Shown in pieces: positions 10,939-24,310 of a stretch of DNA of 64,000 bases (its first letter is position 1; each line of letters starts with the position of its first letter). A model generated the notes under the pieces. It saw only the letters and a list, made by a program, of their open reading frames with translations, did no database searches and was not told the origin of the DNA. A program made the position numbers and the translations under genes. This DNA is from Phytoseiulus persimilis (Eukaryota; Arthropoda; Arachnida; Mesostigmata; Phytoseiidae): assembly GCA_037576195.1 (NCBI GenBank), contig CM075103.1, forward strand, positions 28,790,723 to 28,854,722, read 5' to 3'.

Positions 10939-12778
10939 TTTTCACGAATCGCAATCCCATTTGAAGTCAAAACATTCACTCGGAGAAATTGCGGCTGCTC
11001 CTTCTTACGCTTCGGTCTAATCCGCGTTAGGCTCTTCGGACGTGAACGAATCCGAAACTGCGCTGCAAATCGTTGAGCCAACTAATTGAGCAAACGATTC
11101 TTCAATGTCGTCATTACTGTCGGTATTACGACTACTATTATCTGTATTATTTCTGCAACCTGGAGCGTCCTCTTACCACTTGCCTTCAAGGTCGAAGGTA
11201 AGGCCAGCTGTGCCAACGCGAGCTGGCCAAGTGGATCAACTGGTGTGCTGTGTCGACCGAGTCCGCGTATCCCACAATTCCACAGTACGACGCCATATTT
11301 CGGAACTGAAGTGACTGAGACACATATCCACAGGGAGAGCGCACGAGGTCGCATTTTTCCGCGTACGAACGATGATTTATTTCATTGTCTGAGACTCTAC
11401 TACTGCCTTGAACTGGTCCGTCTGTGTACTTCTTCAAATTCATTTCGAGGACCCCAAAATCGGGCGGGACGATGAGTCCCAACAGAGCCCAAATGGAACC
11501 ATTGCAAGCTCACGGCGGAGCGGAAAAGTACTCAAATTGCGTTAGGATTGCCCAAACCCCTTCCCGCCTTGTTTAATTTTGGTCACGTTCATTTGCATAT
11601 TGGTTCAAACTTCGTCTCTGAACCCCTTGGCCTCTCCCCTTCGCTCGTATGACTCCCTTGCCTCCCGCGTAGTCCGTCTGACTGCCCCGCTGTCCGCTCA
11701 ACCCTTTGTCGGTCTCCGCTCCGCTGTTTTACGACGCCGAACGTGGTCCATCCGGCTCTAATCCCGCCGCACCGATGTAAACCTTTACTTCCGAGGCTCT
11801 TGAGCCGCGGCGGCGGAGGACGGAACCTGTGACGGAAACAACGTCGGAGCTCTGTGGTTCGAGCTCTGACAAGGTTCCCTCGTCGGCACTTCGGAATCGA
11901 GGCTCCGATATTCGGCAAAGTCGGTGACTGATGCTCCTGATCTAGGAAATGAGCGCGGGGCAGGGGACGAACAAGAGCGCGAGTTTGGAGCTTTTGATGA
12001 ACTCCGTAATTTGACGCCGTTGTTCAGTAACGAGCCGCACCGCCATCATCGGTAGGAGCACAACTAGCGGAAGCCATTGCAGTGCTTGCGCTGAGCTGCT
12101 CGAAAGCCCGCTTGCCAGTTTGCCCGGGAAACTTGCCGGCTCTCGTGCATTCGCGACGGTGAATGGAGAAACCGAGAGCTCGCTCACTGGCTGGCAGGAC
12201 GGCTCTCTAACGAACTGTGTCATTATCTTTGGATTATGTTCAATTTCAATTAACGAACGGAAAAAGCCTCCATGCGCTTGCGCCTCTCGCTCTGTTCTAT
12301 CGTTCCCACCCTGGCCATTCAATGGTGAAAAGTACTCGCTCCGCGCTCAATGCTGGGGAACTATGGAACTGCTCGACACCTTCTTTTTGAGAAAAGTTTC
12401 CCCCTCTCCCTTGCTCGCCCCATCTTAGCTCTCCTGATACCCCCTCGATTTCCCGCCTTTTGTTTTTTCCGTTCTTGAGACTTGAGTAGAAATATTCGGA
12501 AGATACCCTCTGACCATCATGAGAGAGTATTGTTCGATTCCACGCATGGATCGTTGGAAGGTTTGAAGTTGTGGTTTCATTCTTCAAGACTCGAGCGAGT
12601 TCCATAATCTTGCACGGGGTGAACTTCGAGCGTGGGCGCGTATTTTGAGGGAAGAATTTCTGGTTAAAGTTGCCGAGTCATTGTAATGTTTTTTCGTGTC
12701 ACCGCTCGCTCCTTCTGGGTCGGTGGGGTATCTCCTATTTTTCGTCGCTCTTTTCTTCTCATTCCGTCCTATTGCTCG

Positions 12779-12843
12779 AGGCCGGCCAGCCGGCCGACCG
12801 ACCGACAGACCGGCTGACTGGCTGGCTGCTTGGTTGGCGGCCC
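12779..12843. repeat. Cryptic 4-nt repeat (GGCC/CCGA/CTGG)n
   Basis: A run that drifts from GGCCAGCC units through CCGACCGACCGA to GGCTGACTGGCTGGCT and TTGG, keeping the 4-nt phase. Confidence 0.75.
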
Positions 12844-13059
12844 GGGGCAAGCCATTCCGATGTTATTGCCGATATTGTGCTCCCCCCATCCCCCATTTTT
12901 CCCTGGTCGTCCTGTTCTCCCCCGCTCCTGCTGCTTTTGCCCATATCGCTCGTCTCAGACTTCAGAAAGGGGAAGGTGGAACGACGGAGTGGAGGGGCAT
13001 GGGCCGAGAAAGGAGTCCACGTTGAAGTGTATTTTATTAAAAAGTCTACGGAGAAAGAA

Positions 13060-13170
13060 ACAGGAGCGAGAGCCTTCGCGAGAGTGAGAGAGAGAGAAGA
13101 GAACAAAACGCCCAAACAAATGGAAGAGGAACCGAGAGAGCAGGGAGAGGGAGGCGGCGGAATATTCGAG
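13060..13170 (+). repeat. Purine-rich tract
   Basis: Almost all purine on the plus strand (GGAGCGAGAG, GAGAGTGAGAGAGAGAG and similar). It is the mirror image of the pyrimidine tract at 13740. Confidence 0.7.
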
Positions 13171-13739
13171 CCTAGCGAACCTTCCGACGAGTCTAACAAC
13201 AACCATAGTAGTAGAGCGCGGAAAATTGCCGAAAATGCAGAAAAGATCGTCCTCCCGCCAGCTTCGTGGGTTTCCCCTGTTCTCCAGTGGCTGTGCACCA
13301 TGTACGGGGGACGCACGTTACCGGCGTGCATCCCCACAACTCCCAGGAGTCGAAGGAGTTTCGTTGAGGACAGGAATGTTGTTGAAAGATGACGGGCTGT
13401 CAAAACTCGTGTGCGGCAGGGTTCTGGCAGAGTTGGGAAACGAAATTACGGCGCGTGAACATTCGCGCAACGAATCGATTCACTGCCCCGACGCGATGTC
13501 CCTGTTGGAGCGTCCCGGGTTAACTTCCGCGTGAAAAACTCGGGAATCTTCAGACCCAAAGTATCCCCGCTTTTCTCCGAGACTTGTGCGGAAGGCCCAG
13601 AAAATCGACGTCAGGTGTGAGTTGGGTGTGGGTCGTGGATGCGTTCTCATCCTACAAGAACGCATTAAGGAACAAAGGACGACGACTACCAATGAGAGGG
13701 AGGAAAAGGAGGAAGGCAATCAATTTGTTCGCGTTTTGT

Positions 13740-13935
13740 CAATATCTCCTCTCTCATCGTTCTCCTCTACCCGTTTCCTTTCTCCTTTTCCTCGCGCACA
13801 ACTATCGCGTCTCACCCTGCTTCAGCCGCCCCTCTCTTCGGCCTCCATACCTACCCCCATCCCCTTACCCTCACCAGTAGCACCACTTCGCCAGTGTAGT
13901 GTCTCTCTTTCGTGCCGTCGCCGCTGCTATTCGCT
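13740..13935 (+). repeat. Pyrimidine-rich tract
   Basis: Nearly 200 bp dominated by CTCTC, TTCCTT and CCCC runs, one of at least seven such blocks in the window. It opens frames on the plus strand by excluding stop codons, which explains the long ORF across it. Confidence 0.7.
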
Positions 13936-14358
13936 TTCCCGATGTATCCTTGAGGCCCATTTGTGTGATTGGTTCATTACTATAATACAACACGGAGACC
14001 ACCACTGCCGAGTATGGGGGTCGAGCGGGGGAGGGGAGATAACGTCAACGCAGCGGCTGGAGCTGCCGCCTCCGCCGCTCGGGAAAGGGACGGCTGGTCG
14101 AGAGAGAGGAGCTGCCTGGAGGGCAACGAAAACGCAACCACCAAGGCAAGACAGTGCTGCTGGACTCGGCGGCCAACACACGCCAAGAAAGAACGGCCGC
14201 TCGGCCGGTGGACCCGTCTCTGGTTCAGACGCCCAGTCAGGAACGACCCGGGGGGCAGGGGGCAAGGGAGGGAGCGAACGACTAACGAGGTTTATCTGCT
14301 GTCCCAGTGCTGCCTCATAATATTGAGCTGCTGCTGCTGCGCCGCCGGTATTATTCTC

Positions 14359-14378
14359 TTAATTAATATTTTAATTAG
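14359..14378. promoter_or_regulatory. Paired homeodomain-type cores in an AT-rich island
   Basis: TTAATTAAT and TTTTAATTAG are separated by only a few bases, directly after a CTGCTGCTGCTG stretch, in a region otherwise GC-rich. Clustered TAATTA cores in such islands are typical of conserved developmental enhancers. Enhancer activity is inference. Confidence 0.4.
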
Positions 14379-15079
14379 AAAGAACACAGGACAGCTCGCC
14401 CGCCCGTCCCCCGGCCTCCACTCTCGCGGCCTCCCCCCCCCTCCGTTCTTTCGTTCCCCTCCGGCTCACTCCCCTGTCCCGGTTCGGCCCAAGTTCCCCA
14501 GTGGAACTCTTGAGTGCTATCCTCGGGTATCCCACTTCCCTGGAAGAAGTCCACAAGGATGGATTGGAAACTCTCTCTTCTCGCGAACGATGATTACTCG
14601 TCACGAAAAACTCGTTCTTGCTGAAACCTCCCCGAGAGCGCTGTTCTCCCTCGAACTCCATTCCCGTGGAAAACTTCAAAGCACACGAAGATCATTAAAT
14701 TTCTCCTCACGATCGTTATAAGTTCTCATAACGAAAAGTCTTTGTTTTACATGATTGTCTCCGTGGGCTGCGGACGAGCTACGACTGCTGCGGTTGACAT
14801 CGTTATTGTGGCCCCAACCCTCGCTCGGAAGAGTGCGATTGTTACATTTAATTGGATCGACTTGAAAGCCAATTATTTGACGGACTTGTCGTCTTGCGAG
14901 GAAAACGCATTCCGCTCATTCGGATTGGAGAGTTTAGCGACGAGGGAGTTCCCGTGCGCTCGGCGAATCTCGCGGGGACAAAAGGGACCATCATGGGAGT
15001 CGCAGCTGTGGACCCACCAAACGAAATGGAATGGAAAACAACTCGCAGTCATGCCGGGCGGGCATCTTTCGTTCTTGCG

Positions 15080-15087
15080 TAATTAAT
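15080..15087. promoter_or_regulatory. Homeodomain-type site TAATTAAT
   Basis: A TAATTAAT core is followed within 30 bp by AATCAATTATTAA, forming a small AT-rich island. Confidence 0.3.
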
Positions 15088-15204
15088 AGGCGAACGAAGG
15101 GATGAATCAATTATTAACTGAGCGACCGAGTAGCTTGATGGATGGATAGACAAATAAATAAAGTGGAGAACCTATTAAAATACTAATTGGCAAAGAAGGG
15201 AGAC

Positions 15205-15295
15205 CGATGGTCGAAGGGCTGGCCGGCCCGCCAACGAACCGACTGAACGACCGGCTGCTTGATTAACTAGCGTAGTGGCTGGCTGTGCGGCTGAT
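15205..15295. repeat. Cryptic 4-nt repeat patch
   Basis: Units such as GGCC, GAAC, GACC, GGCT and GATT follow one another in a drifting 4-nt period (AACGAACCGACTGAACGACC). Confidence 0.6.
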
Positions 15296-16409
15296 TCAAT
15301 CACGATCTCATACAAAACGTTCAACAGCAAATGACATCATTAATTGGGACATTTTCCCGCGTGAACTTCCAATGGAGGGCAATTCAATCAACAAAATAAC
15401 TCTAGGGTTGAATTCCGCGAGTAACGAACCCCGAGTTTTCGGAGCGTCGAGCTTCGGAATCCTCACATCGGCTCTGGAAATCGTGAAGCTCGAGGCCGTC
15501 AGCGGTCAAAAGCTCAGATGGCGGGTCGGGCCGGGCGGATGGGTTTGGGCGGCTTCAAAGTTCCTCCGATAGGTGACCGACCAACAGAGAAGTCTTCCGC
15601 CGTTCTATCGGGACGAGTGGCGCTCATTTACTTGCGTAGCCCGAACGCATCTGTTTCCACCGGTCACATAGACTCCCCGAGTGTGGATCTTCCTCGCTCA
15701 CGATTTGATCCGTCAACGCGAACAGAGCGCAGTTTCCCAAAGCTCTCCTTGAACAGTGCTCGAACTCGAGAGCTGTAGCCGGGAATGTCGACGCGAGATT
15801 CCTCCAACCCGGAATCATCTCACCATTCTACAGGACGATCCCACGTCGATTTGAATGATGCGCTGTTTTAGCGCGGACTCTGCTCCAACCCTAACGTCCG
15901 AGTGCCGATGGGAGCGCAAACGAACTCGTAACGAGTCGTCGGACGCCGCGGCACAAACCTATCCACGCGGACCGATCCAGTGTCACAAGCATCCGTTCAT
16001 TTCCGCGCGGGAACACTGTGACATCATCTGTCGTCAGCTTTCCCAGCACCGATCTGTTGATTTTCATTCTCTGATCTGGTCGTCCACTTTCGTCGTGAGC
16101 CACAGAAACTCCCGCTCATTGTGGTTGAAGGAGCACCCTCCGGATCAGCCGACGAACGGGATCTGAAAGCGCCGACCAGCCGATTGATTGAGAGTTTCAC
16201 CGGCTCGTCCGCCAAGTCTACTCTGTCAACGATGGACGCGGAGATCGGTTTCGAATTTGTTTCCTCTTTGATCGCCGGCGCAATCACCGCAAACAACGCG
16301 CGAACCGCGACGACTCGCTGGTGGAAGTCGACACCGTGAACGAAAACACGAAACGCGAAAACATAGAAGCCAAGAAAACCGCTCCGCTACCAGCGGTGCT
16401 CAATTCAAT

Positions 16410-16485
16410 GACTGCCCTGCTGCCTGGCTGCCGACCAACCGGCTTGGTTGCTTGCCTCAATGACTACCTAAGCAAGCTGGATGGA
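16410..16485. repeat. Cryptic 4-nt repeat patch with a CTCAATGACT-like duplication
   Basis: CTGCCTGGCTGCCGACCAAC and GGCTTGGTTGCTTGCC are flanked on both sides by a CAATGACT element, so the patch lies between short direct repeats. Confidence 0.5.
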
Positions 16486-18839
16486 GGCGCAGGGGCCCCT
16501 TATTAAGAGCCGCCGTGAGTACGACCGATGAGCAAAAGAGCCACCAAGCGAAAGAGTGAGATTGAGATTGTTTTCAAAGAGTTCGGGTGGGAGGGCTCAG
16601 GATGGTTCCAATGAATTAGACAGAAGAAGAGTCAACTCATCCTCAGGTGGGTGCGTATCGTTCATGAAGAAGTTGGGGGAACGCTGGGCTGAACAGGAGT
16701 CGGACTGTGAGCGAATCGGAGACGCGGAAGATCCGACAGCTCCTTCTCCTGACTGATGTTCCTATTCCCGTTCGCGGGATTGGGGATAAATCTCGTCGAC
16801 TTCGATGCAGATTCCGGCCGAGGTGGCGAAACCGAGGGAAGCGAGGCAAGACAACGACCGTTGAGATTCCTCCGCTGCTCCATCCAGGGGAAATTGATCT
16901 ATTGATTCAATTATTGTTTGTTCGATGGTCCCATGATTCACGGAGCTGATTGATGGATAACAGTGAGTGGACGATTATTCGGAGCGTTACGTAGCCGGTG
17001 CGCGAGACGCGAGCCAGAATCATCGAGCCGCTTCTGATTGATCAGATGCGATGTGGGGACGAGCGATCGAACGATGTAGGCTGTTCTAGTCCCACGGTTT
17101 CCGGGAGGATGTTCGGAGTTCTTCGCCGGAATTGGAGAGGAAAAGGGGTTGTTTTGGGATCCCGGGGTTGAATAGGGAGGGTCTCCGCGAACTTCTGTTG
17201 AATCATCCTCGTGAGCTATCCCCTTCTCAGAACCGTCTTATCGAAAATTGTAGCCGGTCGACGTACTTGTGGATCCATCATCGCCAGTTGAACCATGAGC
17301 TTCATCATTAACGTTTGCAGCCGCACCAAAGCCTGAAACGCATTCCGTCAACGATAACGTCGTCTATTGGGTGAAAGTGCACTTGCCACTTAGGTGCTTT
17401 TGGCCACACATTGGCTGGCACACGCTCGTTCTCATTCTCGCAGTCAAGTGCACGTTCCTAAGAAGCTGCCATCTCCTTCAGGCTCACAATCGCTCTTCAA
17501 GAGCTACCTATTTTACACTCCGCATACTCAGCCGGATACTCCCCGGCGGATTCCACTTCGGAACTGATATCGACCCGTCGAAAACCCGTTCCATCGATGG
17601 ATGACGATCCCATCTCACCGGTCTAAGAGGCGTGACGAAGTTTACCATCATACAATCCAATATCACTCCCGATCCCTCCCTGAAAATGGTCCTCCACCTG
17701 TCTCCCTTGACCTCCTCGATTCGGTTCGGGAGCTGTCCGCGATATGTTTCCCCAGCACACCTCGAAAATTCGAGAGTTTCGCGAGAGCGCCTGCCGTCCG
17801 CGGCATCACTCGCTGGCGCTTCGTAAATGTTGAATCGCTCTCAGCTTGTTTGGGAATCTCTTCCCTTTATCCGGTTATTTTCCTTTTCCCTTTCCGCACC
17901 CCGACTCCGGTGGCTTCACTTTGTCTCTCGCTCGCCCTCTCCAACGCTCATGGTCCCAGAGTGGCGCCACGGAGCGCGAGCACTTTCTTCTCCGGAAGAA
18001 CAAAGTTTCTCTGCGTTAAGTTGTACGTAAGCTTGCTTTTAGAGTAATCTGCTTTGAACTTGTGACGCTCCCACTCTCACCTCCGATAGCGCTCCGTCCC
18101 GGCCGTGGTGCGTTCTTTCGACCAGGGCTCCGACGGGGCCGCTCTCCCCCGTGAGCTCGGATCGCGGAGATCTCGCCGCCAGAAGAGAAATCCGTAGTGG
18201 CGGCGTCATTATCTTCTTCCATCCCATCCGGGGCGATACGCTCACCACAGGGCTGCTGCTTTCGAACCATAGGTATGATTCGTTGGCAGCGTTTCGGAAT
18301 GATGCACATGCCACCTGGGCAACAGGAGAGGAATACCCACCCCTATTGAAGTGCTACCCACTTTTGGGAATCGGCGAAATTGGAGCTTTTTCTGATTTTT
18401 TACGTTAACTCGATGGGGAGTAGTCCGAACGGAGTGAGAATGTAACGATGAGCGCGCTGTGCCGCGAGGGGGATGCGTTGCGCAGTGCTGTCCGGAAGCT
18501 TCGTGAATATTCTCAACCTCGGACTTGGAATCGTCACGAAATAACCAGAGAGCGAACGTTCTCCGGAGGATTCATCCGCTTGACTCGGGAAACGGGATTT
18601 TAAAGACGTCGGAGTCGGATCAATATCGCAAGTATAGATCGCGCAGACTGTTGCAGGCTATGAACTCGTTCGGCTCGCGGAACTATTCCACTGTATCGAC
18701 ACGGAATGAGTCGATGCGGACCAGAGGTCGAATCGGAAGCAGGGCGATCTTGATTGAGGTCCATGGATTCAGCCTACCGGCTCGTCCAACCGCAGTCGAG
18801 GACTCATACGGGAATTCCATGGATCAATCAATTGAAGAA

Positions 18840-18850
18840 GGGGGGGGGGG
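18840..18850 (+). repeat. G-run (11 G)
   Basis: Eleven consecutive G within AT-richer sequence. It is likely length-variable and interrupts any coding interpretation of the long frame across it. Confidence 0.9.
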
Positions 18851-19569
18851 AAATTTCTCTCACGACAATATTGTTGTTCGTTCGGGAACGTTTCCGGCGC
18901 CGCGTTATCGAGCTTTCCGAGCCAGTCGAGAAGGTGTGAGAGATAAAGTGAGACCAGACGAGTGCGGAATAGATACTTGTGTCATTGTGATCGACTCCTG
19001 TCGCCACAGCTCTCGAGCCGGCTGCCCTCCGCTTTCTTATTTCTCCCTCTCTCTCTCTCTCCACGGTCATTTTCTGATCATCGCTGGCGGAGAGTCAGAG
19101 ACCTGGGATTCGTGCTCGTATTGTGTCTATATCCAACAACGGCCCCTGGGAAGGAAGAGCTCGGCGACTCCGGTGGACGTTCGGAGCGAAAAGCCGATGG
19201 CCAGAGTTCCTCAATTTTGCGTCCCGCGGTAGAATTGCGGAGTTGGTCTGTTGTGCGTGCCCGACGCGTATACGTTCGTTGCTCGCGGAGGATCTCATCG
19301 ATCCACCAACGGACAAGCGGGGAAGTTTCCTGACGGAGCCCTCTGACGAGCCCCGATTTTCGCCGGGAAATCTTCCTCGCGAAATCCGTTTCTTAGAGGA
19401 TATCTCCGCCCGTAACATCTCCGGAACGCGTTCGGATAGCCAAGAGAGGAGAAGGGCGGAGGAATCGTTCAAGTTAGCGCGAGCACAAGTTCTTTCATCT
19501 GCCACTGAGCTCGTTTCGACCGAGTTTAGCTGGTCGAACGATTCCATTGTCACCGAGCGGCCTGCTCGA

Positions 19570-19612
19570 TCTCTCCGTCCGTCCGTCCGTCCGCCCGACT
19601 GCTTGTCTGCTC
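19570..19612. repeat. (CCGT)n repeat with degenerate flank
   Basis: Five CCGT units, then CCGCCCGACTGCTTGTCTGC, which keeps the 4-nt phase. Confidence 0.75.
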
Positions 19613-20031
19613 TATCATTGTATCCGACCGGCTGAGTTGATTTGAGTTGAGTTCGGGGCAGCCAGTCCATACGAGAGGGAGAGAGAAAGAATTAGCGGCC
19701 AAGATAGAGCGAGAGTCGAGAGAGCGGACGGCGAATTTTTGCTGAGTGACATGTGGTGCTCGTGTGAGTTACTGTACAGAGGCGACTCCCGTCGAGGAAC
19801 TCATTACGGATGGACATCGCGGCAGCAAAGCGGAATAGCGAATCGAAAAAGAACGGCGGCGGCGGCCGGTATCCATTTAGAATTACAACTGCGTAGGAAA
19901 AATGGGAGGAATCCTCTACTTGAGGATCTAGCTCCGACAGCTCCTGACTCCCGCTCGGTGTGCGGGTCGCTCGGTCTCTCAGTTGAACAGACTCCGGCAA
20001 AAACTAATCTCCTGATGTGGCCTATCGCAAC

Positions 20032-20039
20032 TTAATTAA
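20032..20039. promoter_or_regulatory. Homeodomain-type palindrome TTAATTAA
   Basis: Followed by CTGCTGCTGG and an ACCACCACCATTACATGATT / CATTATCATCAGATATGAG stretch with GATA/TATC words. This resembles a composite enhancer, but only by motif content. Confidence 0.35.
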
Positions 20040-22692
20040 ATGCTGGCCTGCTGCTGGCGACGGTCGCGGTGCCACCACCACCATTACATGATTCGAGTCA
20101 CCATTATCATCAGATATGAGAGAAAAAAGATGAATGCTGTTCGATGGCTCCCTCCTGACATCCGAAACTGAGCGTGATCAGGATTCGCCCGAGTCTATTC
20201 CGCTGATTTCGTCCTCAGGGTTTGCGAACGCTACGAAAGTTGATTCGGCGTTCTTCTCTCATTTAACGAACTGCGGGAAAGAAGCGGAACTCCAGAACTC
20301 GGATCCCTCAGAGACTCAGGTGCTGGCTTCAGCCAACATCATGACCCGGGAACTCAAACCCCGTCCGTCTCTTTTCGCTCCAACCGATGAGATCCAACTA
20401 CAGTTTCTAGCAAATCGCCGTCGATCTCCTCAGGAACTGATCCCGTAGCCGAGACGCGTAGTGGTTGTTTCCATGATGCTGATGATAATCAAGACTCCCT
20501 CTTCGTAACGAGGGGTTGAGGAAGAGAAGCGAACGGCGAGGGAAATCATCGGATCGCAACGACACCGAGCTCGAGCACTGTTATTACAACGGTAATGGTT
20601 GCTGACGCTCATTATGGAGGTACTGTCTGAAGCTCTCTGCTGATTAGCGTTCTGCTCACACCCATGTGAAAATATGGAACGGAAAAAAACAGAGCGGATC
20701 GGATACGATTATCAGGATTCAAGACCAGGATAGAGATCCGTATCGAGCCTGGTTGTTCACGGAGGACGGAGAAGCTGTTCAGCAGCGAGAGTCGAAACGA
20801 ACAAACGAGCCTCCCACGACGAAACCGTCAATGACGAGACGATCAACCTGACTGCGTTGCTCTCGACAGTGGACAAACGAAGATACATAATCGGTTATAG
20901 TATTGTCTTAATGAGGGAGCCACTCCGCGGATGGAATTTGAACCGAGTGGAGCAACGGCAGCACTTCGCACAGCAGTGGAATGATGAGCGGCAAAATGGA
21001 ACGAAACGTTTTTTTCTGTTGGCCGGAACGGAACCCGTGCCCTCATTCAGAGCCGCAGCCCGTTATCTTCGGCAACTGTTTCCGATGCTGATTGTTCCAA
21101 GAGGCTGAAGGAAATTCATTCAGGAGGAGACGTACGTGTATAACATAACGCCGGTCGTCTGATATTTGTGAAATAGAGTCGAAGTTTGGGTGATGGTACG
21201 AAGAATCACGGGACTGGCACCCCGACCTGGTTCGGTCATCACCTTCCTCTCGGGCAGTCTGCGCAACAAGAGGTGTGGTCGGAGACTCGTCTGAGTGAGC
21301 CCTTCCACCTGTTCGCTTGCTTGCCACTCGGAAGAAGGAGCGAAGTGAAACGCGGAAAAACGACGGAGGAACGCCGCTTTGTTTCGAATTCTCCGGTTGG
21401 CGTCGACGGGCAACGTTAGGCCCGCGTTCAGTTTCGACTGACCCAGAAGTGGGTCGTTAACTTGAGCTGTTGGCTGTTAGTTGCTCGTTCGTTCGTCCGA
21501 CGATCCGCCCGCCCCTCTCGGTGCCTGGTGCTCGGGTCGTGGTGCAAGAGAATCCCACACCGCGTGAACGGCGAGCTGTCGTAGAGCCGCAGCTACGGTT
21601 TACGAACAACGACAAAAGAGCGTAATCACTGCTACGCTGTTTACGTCTCACTCATGTCTGCTCTTGAGCTCCGCTCCGAGTCGGTTCGTTCGACAGCACA
21701 TGGTCGGTCATTCATTGGTATCGCTCGGTCGATTGTCCACCCTAAACCAGATCGTTCAGAGGCTCCTCCTGATCCATTTTCCGGGAAATGGAGCGCATGC
21801 TTCCGAAAGAATCGAAGATCCCAATGCTTCAGAGGGAGTGTTTCCTGGGAGTAACGTAAAATCGGACACTCGGCAGCAGAGCAGTAGAGATCGCGGTTCA
21901 AACACACAGGCTGTAAGATGGACCGATTCGCTGTTCAATCACAACAGGCGTTCAATGACTCGTGGTTCATCCATCGACTCTTCTGTTCCTTTGTCAGTTG
22001 TGTGGTCTCCTCTTCGAATATTGGATTCGCTCTTCTGCTCAAACGCTCGTTTGGGAATATAATCGCCTTCGACATTCATCTGTGTCCTGTTGCTCCTGGA
22101 ACCGAAATCGTGATTGAATTTTTGATCGTGTTGAGAGTCGCGGACTTTGCAACGAGCAGACCGATGAACGTAGGGACGAGGAGACGGATGTATCAGCGAA
22201 TAAATGAACAAATAGACAGGAATAGATCTCAATCATCGATCGCAGACATTATAGCTCAACCTTTGCGTTCGACGGAACACAACCGTTGGGCCACTCGGGT
22301 GGCACTACTCGATAAGACACGCATTCTCTGCTTCCACGCGGTCTGACGAGTCTCTGGCAATAGATTCTCCGAGAGCGCTCATCGAGCCCGACCTGCTCTG
22401 CAGCGACGTCTTCTCTCAACGAAAGGAAAACATAGAATCAGAGATTCTTGTTCACATTGGAGCTTTTTCGAGATATGAGAGTGGTCGCAGGAGCTCTCTT
22501 TGAAGGCATTCCTGCAACGTCGATATTCGTTTCGTCCCTATTCGCTCTGAGATTAAGAACAAACGGAAGACGGAACAACTCAAGATCTGGTACCAGCGAG
22601 CGCATGAGTTCGGGAGCGAAAGGTTGTCTGAGAGAAGATGCTTCAGAGGGAGTAGAGAAATTTTGAAAAACCTAACCTGTTTGGGGCATGAT

Positions 22693-22710
22693 CGATCGAT
22701 GAATCGATCG
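22693..22710. repeat. GATC-rich imperfect palindrome
   Basis: CGATCGAT, GA, then ATCGATCG: eight bases on each side are complementary around a 2-base centre. Its function is unknown. ATCGATA-like words are bound by DREF/BEAF-type factors in flies, but the match is only partial. Confidence 0.5.
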
Positions 22711-23309
22711 GCGCTGAGCGATTTATCTTCTTCTCTTCCCGCTCCGTCCAAGCGATTTGATGGATCCAATGTTTCATTAATTTTATTTCCATTCGGACCC
22801 AGTCGAACGCTATGTTACGTCTGCAGTTCCAATTATTTTTCGTATTCTGAGCGAGCGTTAGCTGCTCTCCAGAATTGAAATCGCTCCATTTCTCCGAGTG
22901 TCGATTCTGTTTCATCTGGACCGTCCAATCATAGTTCTGAAGCCGTCAGGAGTGGTTGTCCGCGCCTCGGTAATTGTGTAATTCTATTCGCTCATACAAA
23001 GAGGGTGTCATGTAGTGAGGCGCCAAGTGAGGGGAAAACAAAGGAAAAGAGGAAGGAAACGAGGCATATGAGAATGTGGATCGAATCTTTGAACAATCGG
23101 CCTCGTCAGGCCGGTATTGTCTCGTCTCAATTGTGCTGGATCAAAACTTCTTTTTCCCGCGATTCTCTAGATGACTTCCAAGCGAACAATGAGACGACGA
23201 TCCGGCTGCTTGCTGCCCCCGTTGCGTAGACTGTTGAAATTCCGAGGATTTCCGAATCAAACATTCGAGGATTCCGGACAACCGGGAATATTGTTCGAAT
23301 CGGCGTCAT

Positions 23310-23336
23310 CGAATCAATCAATCAATCGATCGAATC
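23310..23336. repeat. (AATC)n short repeat
   Basis: AATCAATCAATCAATCGATCGAATC, another 4-nt-period patch, here AT-rich. Confidence 0.7.
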
Positions 23337-24159
23337 AGTACCAAGCCGGATGAAATTCCTTGATCGACGACGAGGACCATCATCTCATTAAGGGGACAAC
23401 ATGCCATGAATCTCAAACATGAAACACCTGATTGGTCGAGGTATTCCTGAATCCCCATCGAAAAACAGCTTTGGCAAGAGCAGAATGGGAGAGTCTTCTT
23501 GTTCACTGCGGTTCCCTCCGAAGGCATCAGGTTTGAGATTCAAACGAAATATGATTCTTCTTCTCTCAGTGTGTGTCCCTCTCTCACAAGGATCCATGAC
23601 GGCAAACTTGAGGAAAGATGTCGTTTCTGGGATTCGCGGTTCAGTGGGATTACTCCGTTTGTGAGGGCACTACTACTACCGGTACATTCGTAGAATCATC
23701 GCTCGTGAAATTTCTTTTCTGGAAATCACGGCTCGTAGAATCCTCGTTGGCCGGATTGCAGCCTGGCGAATCGCCGTTAGTTAAATCCGTTTCGTCGGAA
23801 ACAATATTCGCGGGAGTCACCGGCGCCGACGAGCAGCTTCGGGACGGTCCAGGTACTCTAATCGAATGGAAAAATATCGGATCGATGGGCATTGATTCAT
23901 TTCCGATTGTCGGAAAGAACTCCGAAGCTGACTTCATAGCTCCCTCCGCTCCGTCCTCCAAACACATTCGAGCCGAAAGAGAGAGAGAGGAGGAGGAAAC
24001 GGGAAATCGGGGTGAATAAGGTAGAGGGAACGAGGAGAGGGGTCCGGCTGGGCTAGCCACCAAAATCAATTTGATCATCTCCTCCCGTTGAGGAACACGT
24101 GTTCTGATAACTCTATTACGATCTCGTTTCTCTCCATAGTCCTCTTGGCTGCGAGACTC

Positions 24160-24310
24160 CTACTCTGGGAACGCAAACTCCTGAGCGGGCGAGGAGGATG
24201 AAGAGCGAGGGAGGAGAAGAGGAGGAGCACGCGAAGGAGAGCGGTTGACGATGATGGTAAAAAGGAGATCGTCAACGATCGTTCGGGCTCCGGTAGAGAG
24301 GCAGGGGGTA
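24160..24310 (+). repeat. Purine-rich tract
   Basis: GAGGAGGATGAAGAGCGAGG-like sequence across about 150 bp. The complementary strand is CT-rich and opens long minus-strand frames by composition alone. Confidence 0.65.

Larger units (their letters stand above)
7031..12600. other. Non-coding region with scattered regulatory-like motifs
   Basis: No convincing exon is present. There are longer open frames at 8291-8833 (minus) and 9243-9665 (plus), but all frames are open there and neither resembles a known family. Motifs worth noting are AATTAATTAG at 7685, a TATATAAAT at 8190, a 6-nt-period patch at 9901 running close to a 4-nt-period patch that ends near 10097, and a CAT microsatellite at 10918. 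Confidence 0.5.
12601..20040. other. Non-coding region with low-complexity tracts and AT-rich islands
   Basis: Several frames over 180 codons occur at 12670-13403, 13586-14721 and 18525-19670, but they read through pyrimidine or purine tracts and simple repeats and resemble no protein, so I treat them as chance. The notable contents are the tracts at 13060 and 13740, the paired homeodomain-type cores at 14359, and the 4-nt-period patches at 12779, 15205, 16410 and 19570. Confidence 0.5.

Noticed and set aside
12670-13403. Overlapping frames of 240 (plus) and 214 (minus) codons
   Set aside because: Both cover the 4-nt-period patch and a purine tract. Open frames on both strands at the same place point to composition, not coding.
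13586-14721. Plus-strand frames of 244 and 250 codons
   Set aside because: They run across a pyrimidine tract and CTG repeats that exclude stop codons. Composition is low-complexity, overlapping frames are equally open, and no domain is visible.
18525-19670. 235-codon plus frame and 191-codon minus frame
   Set aside because: The plus frame has no ATG at its listed start (TTG) and crosses an 11-G run. The minus frame overlaps another long plus frame. No homology is recognised.
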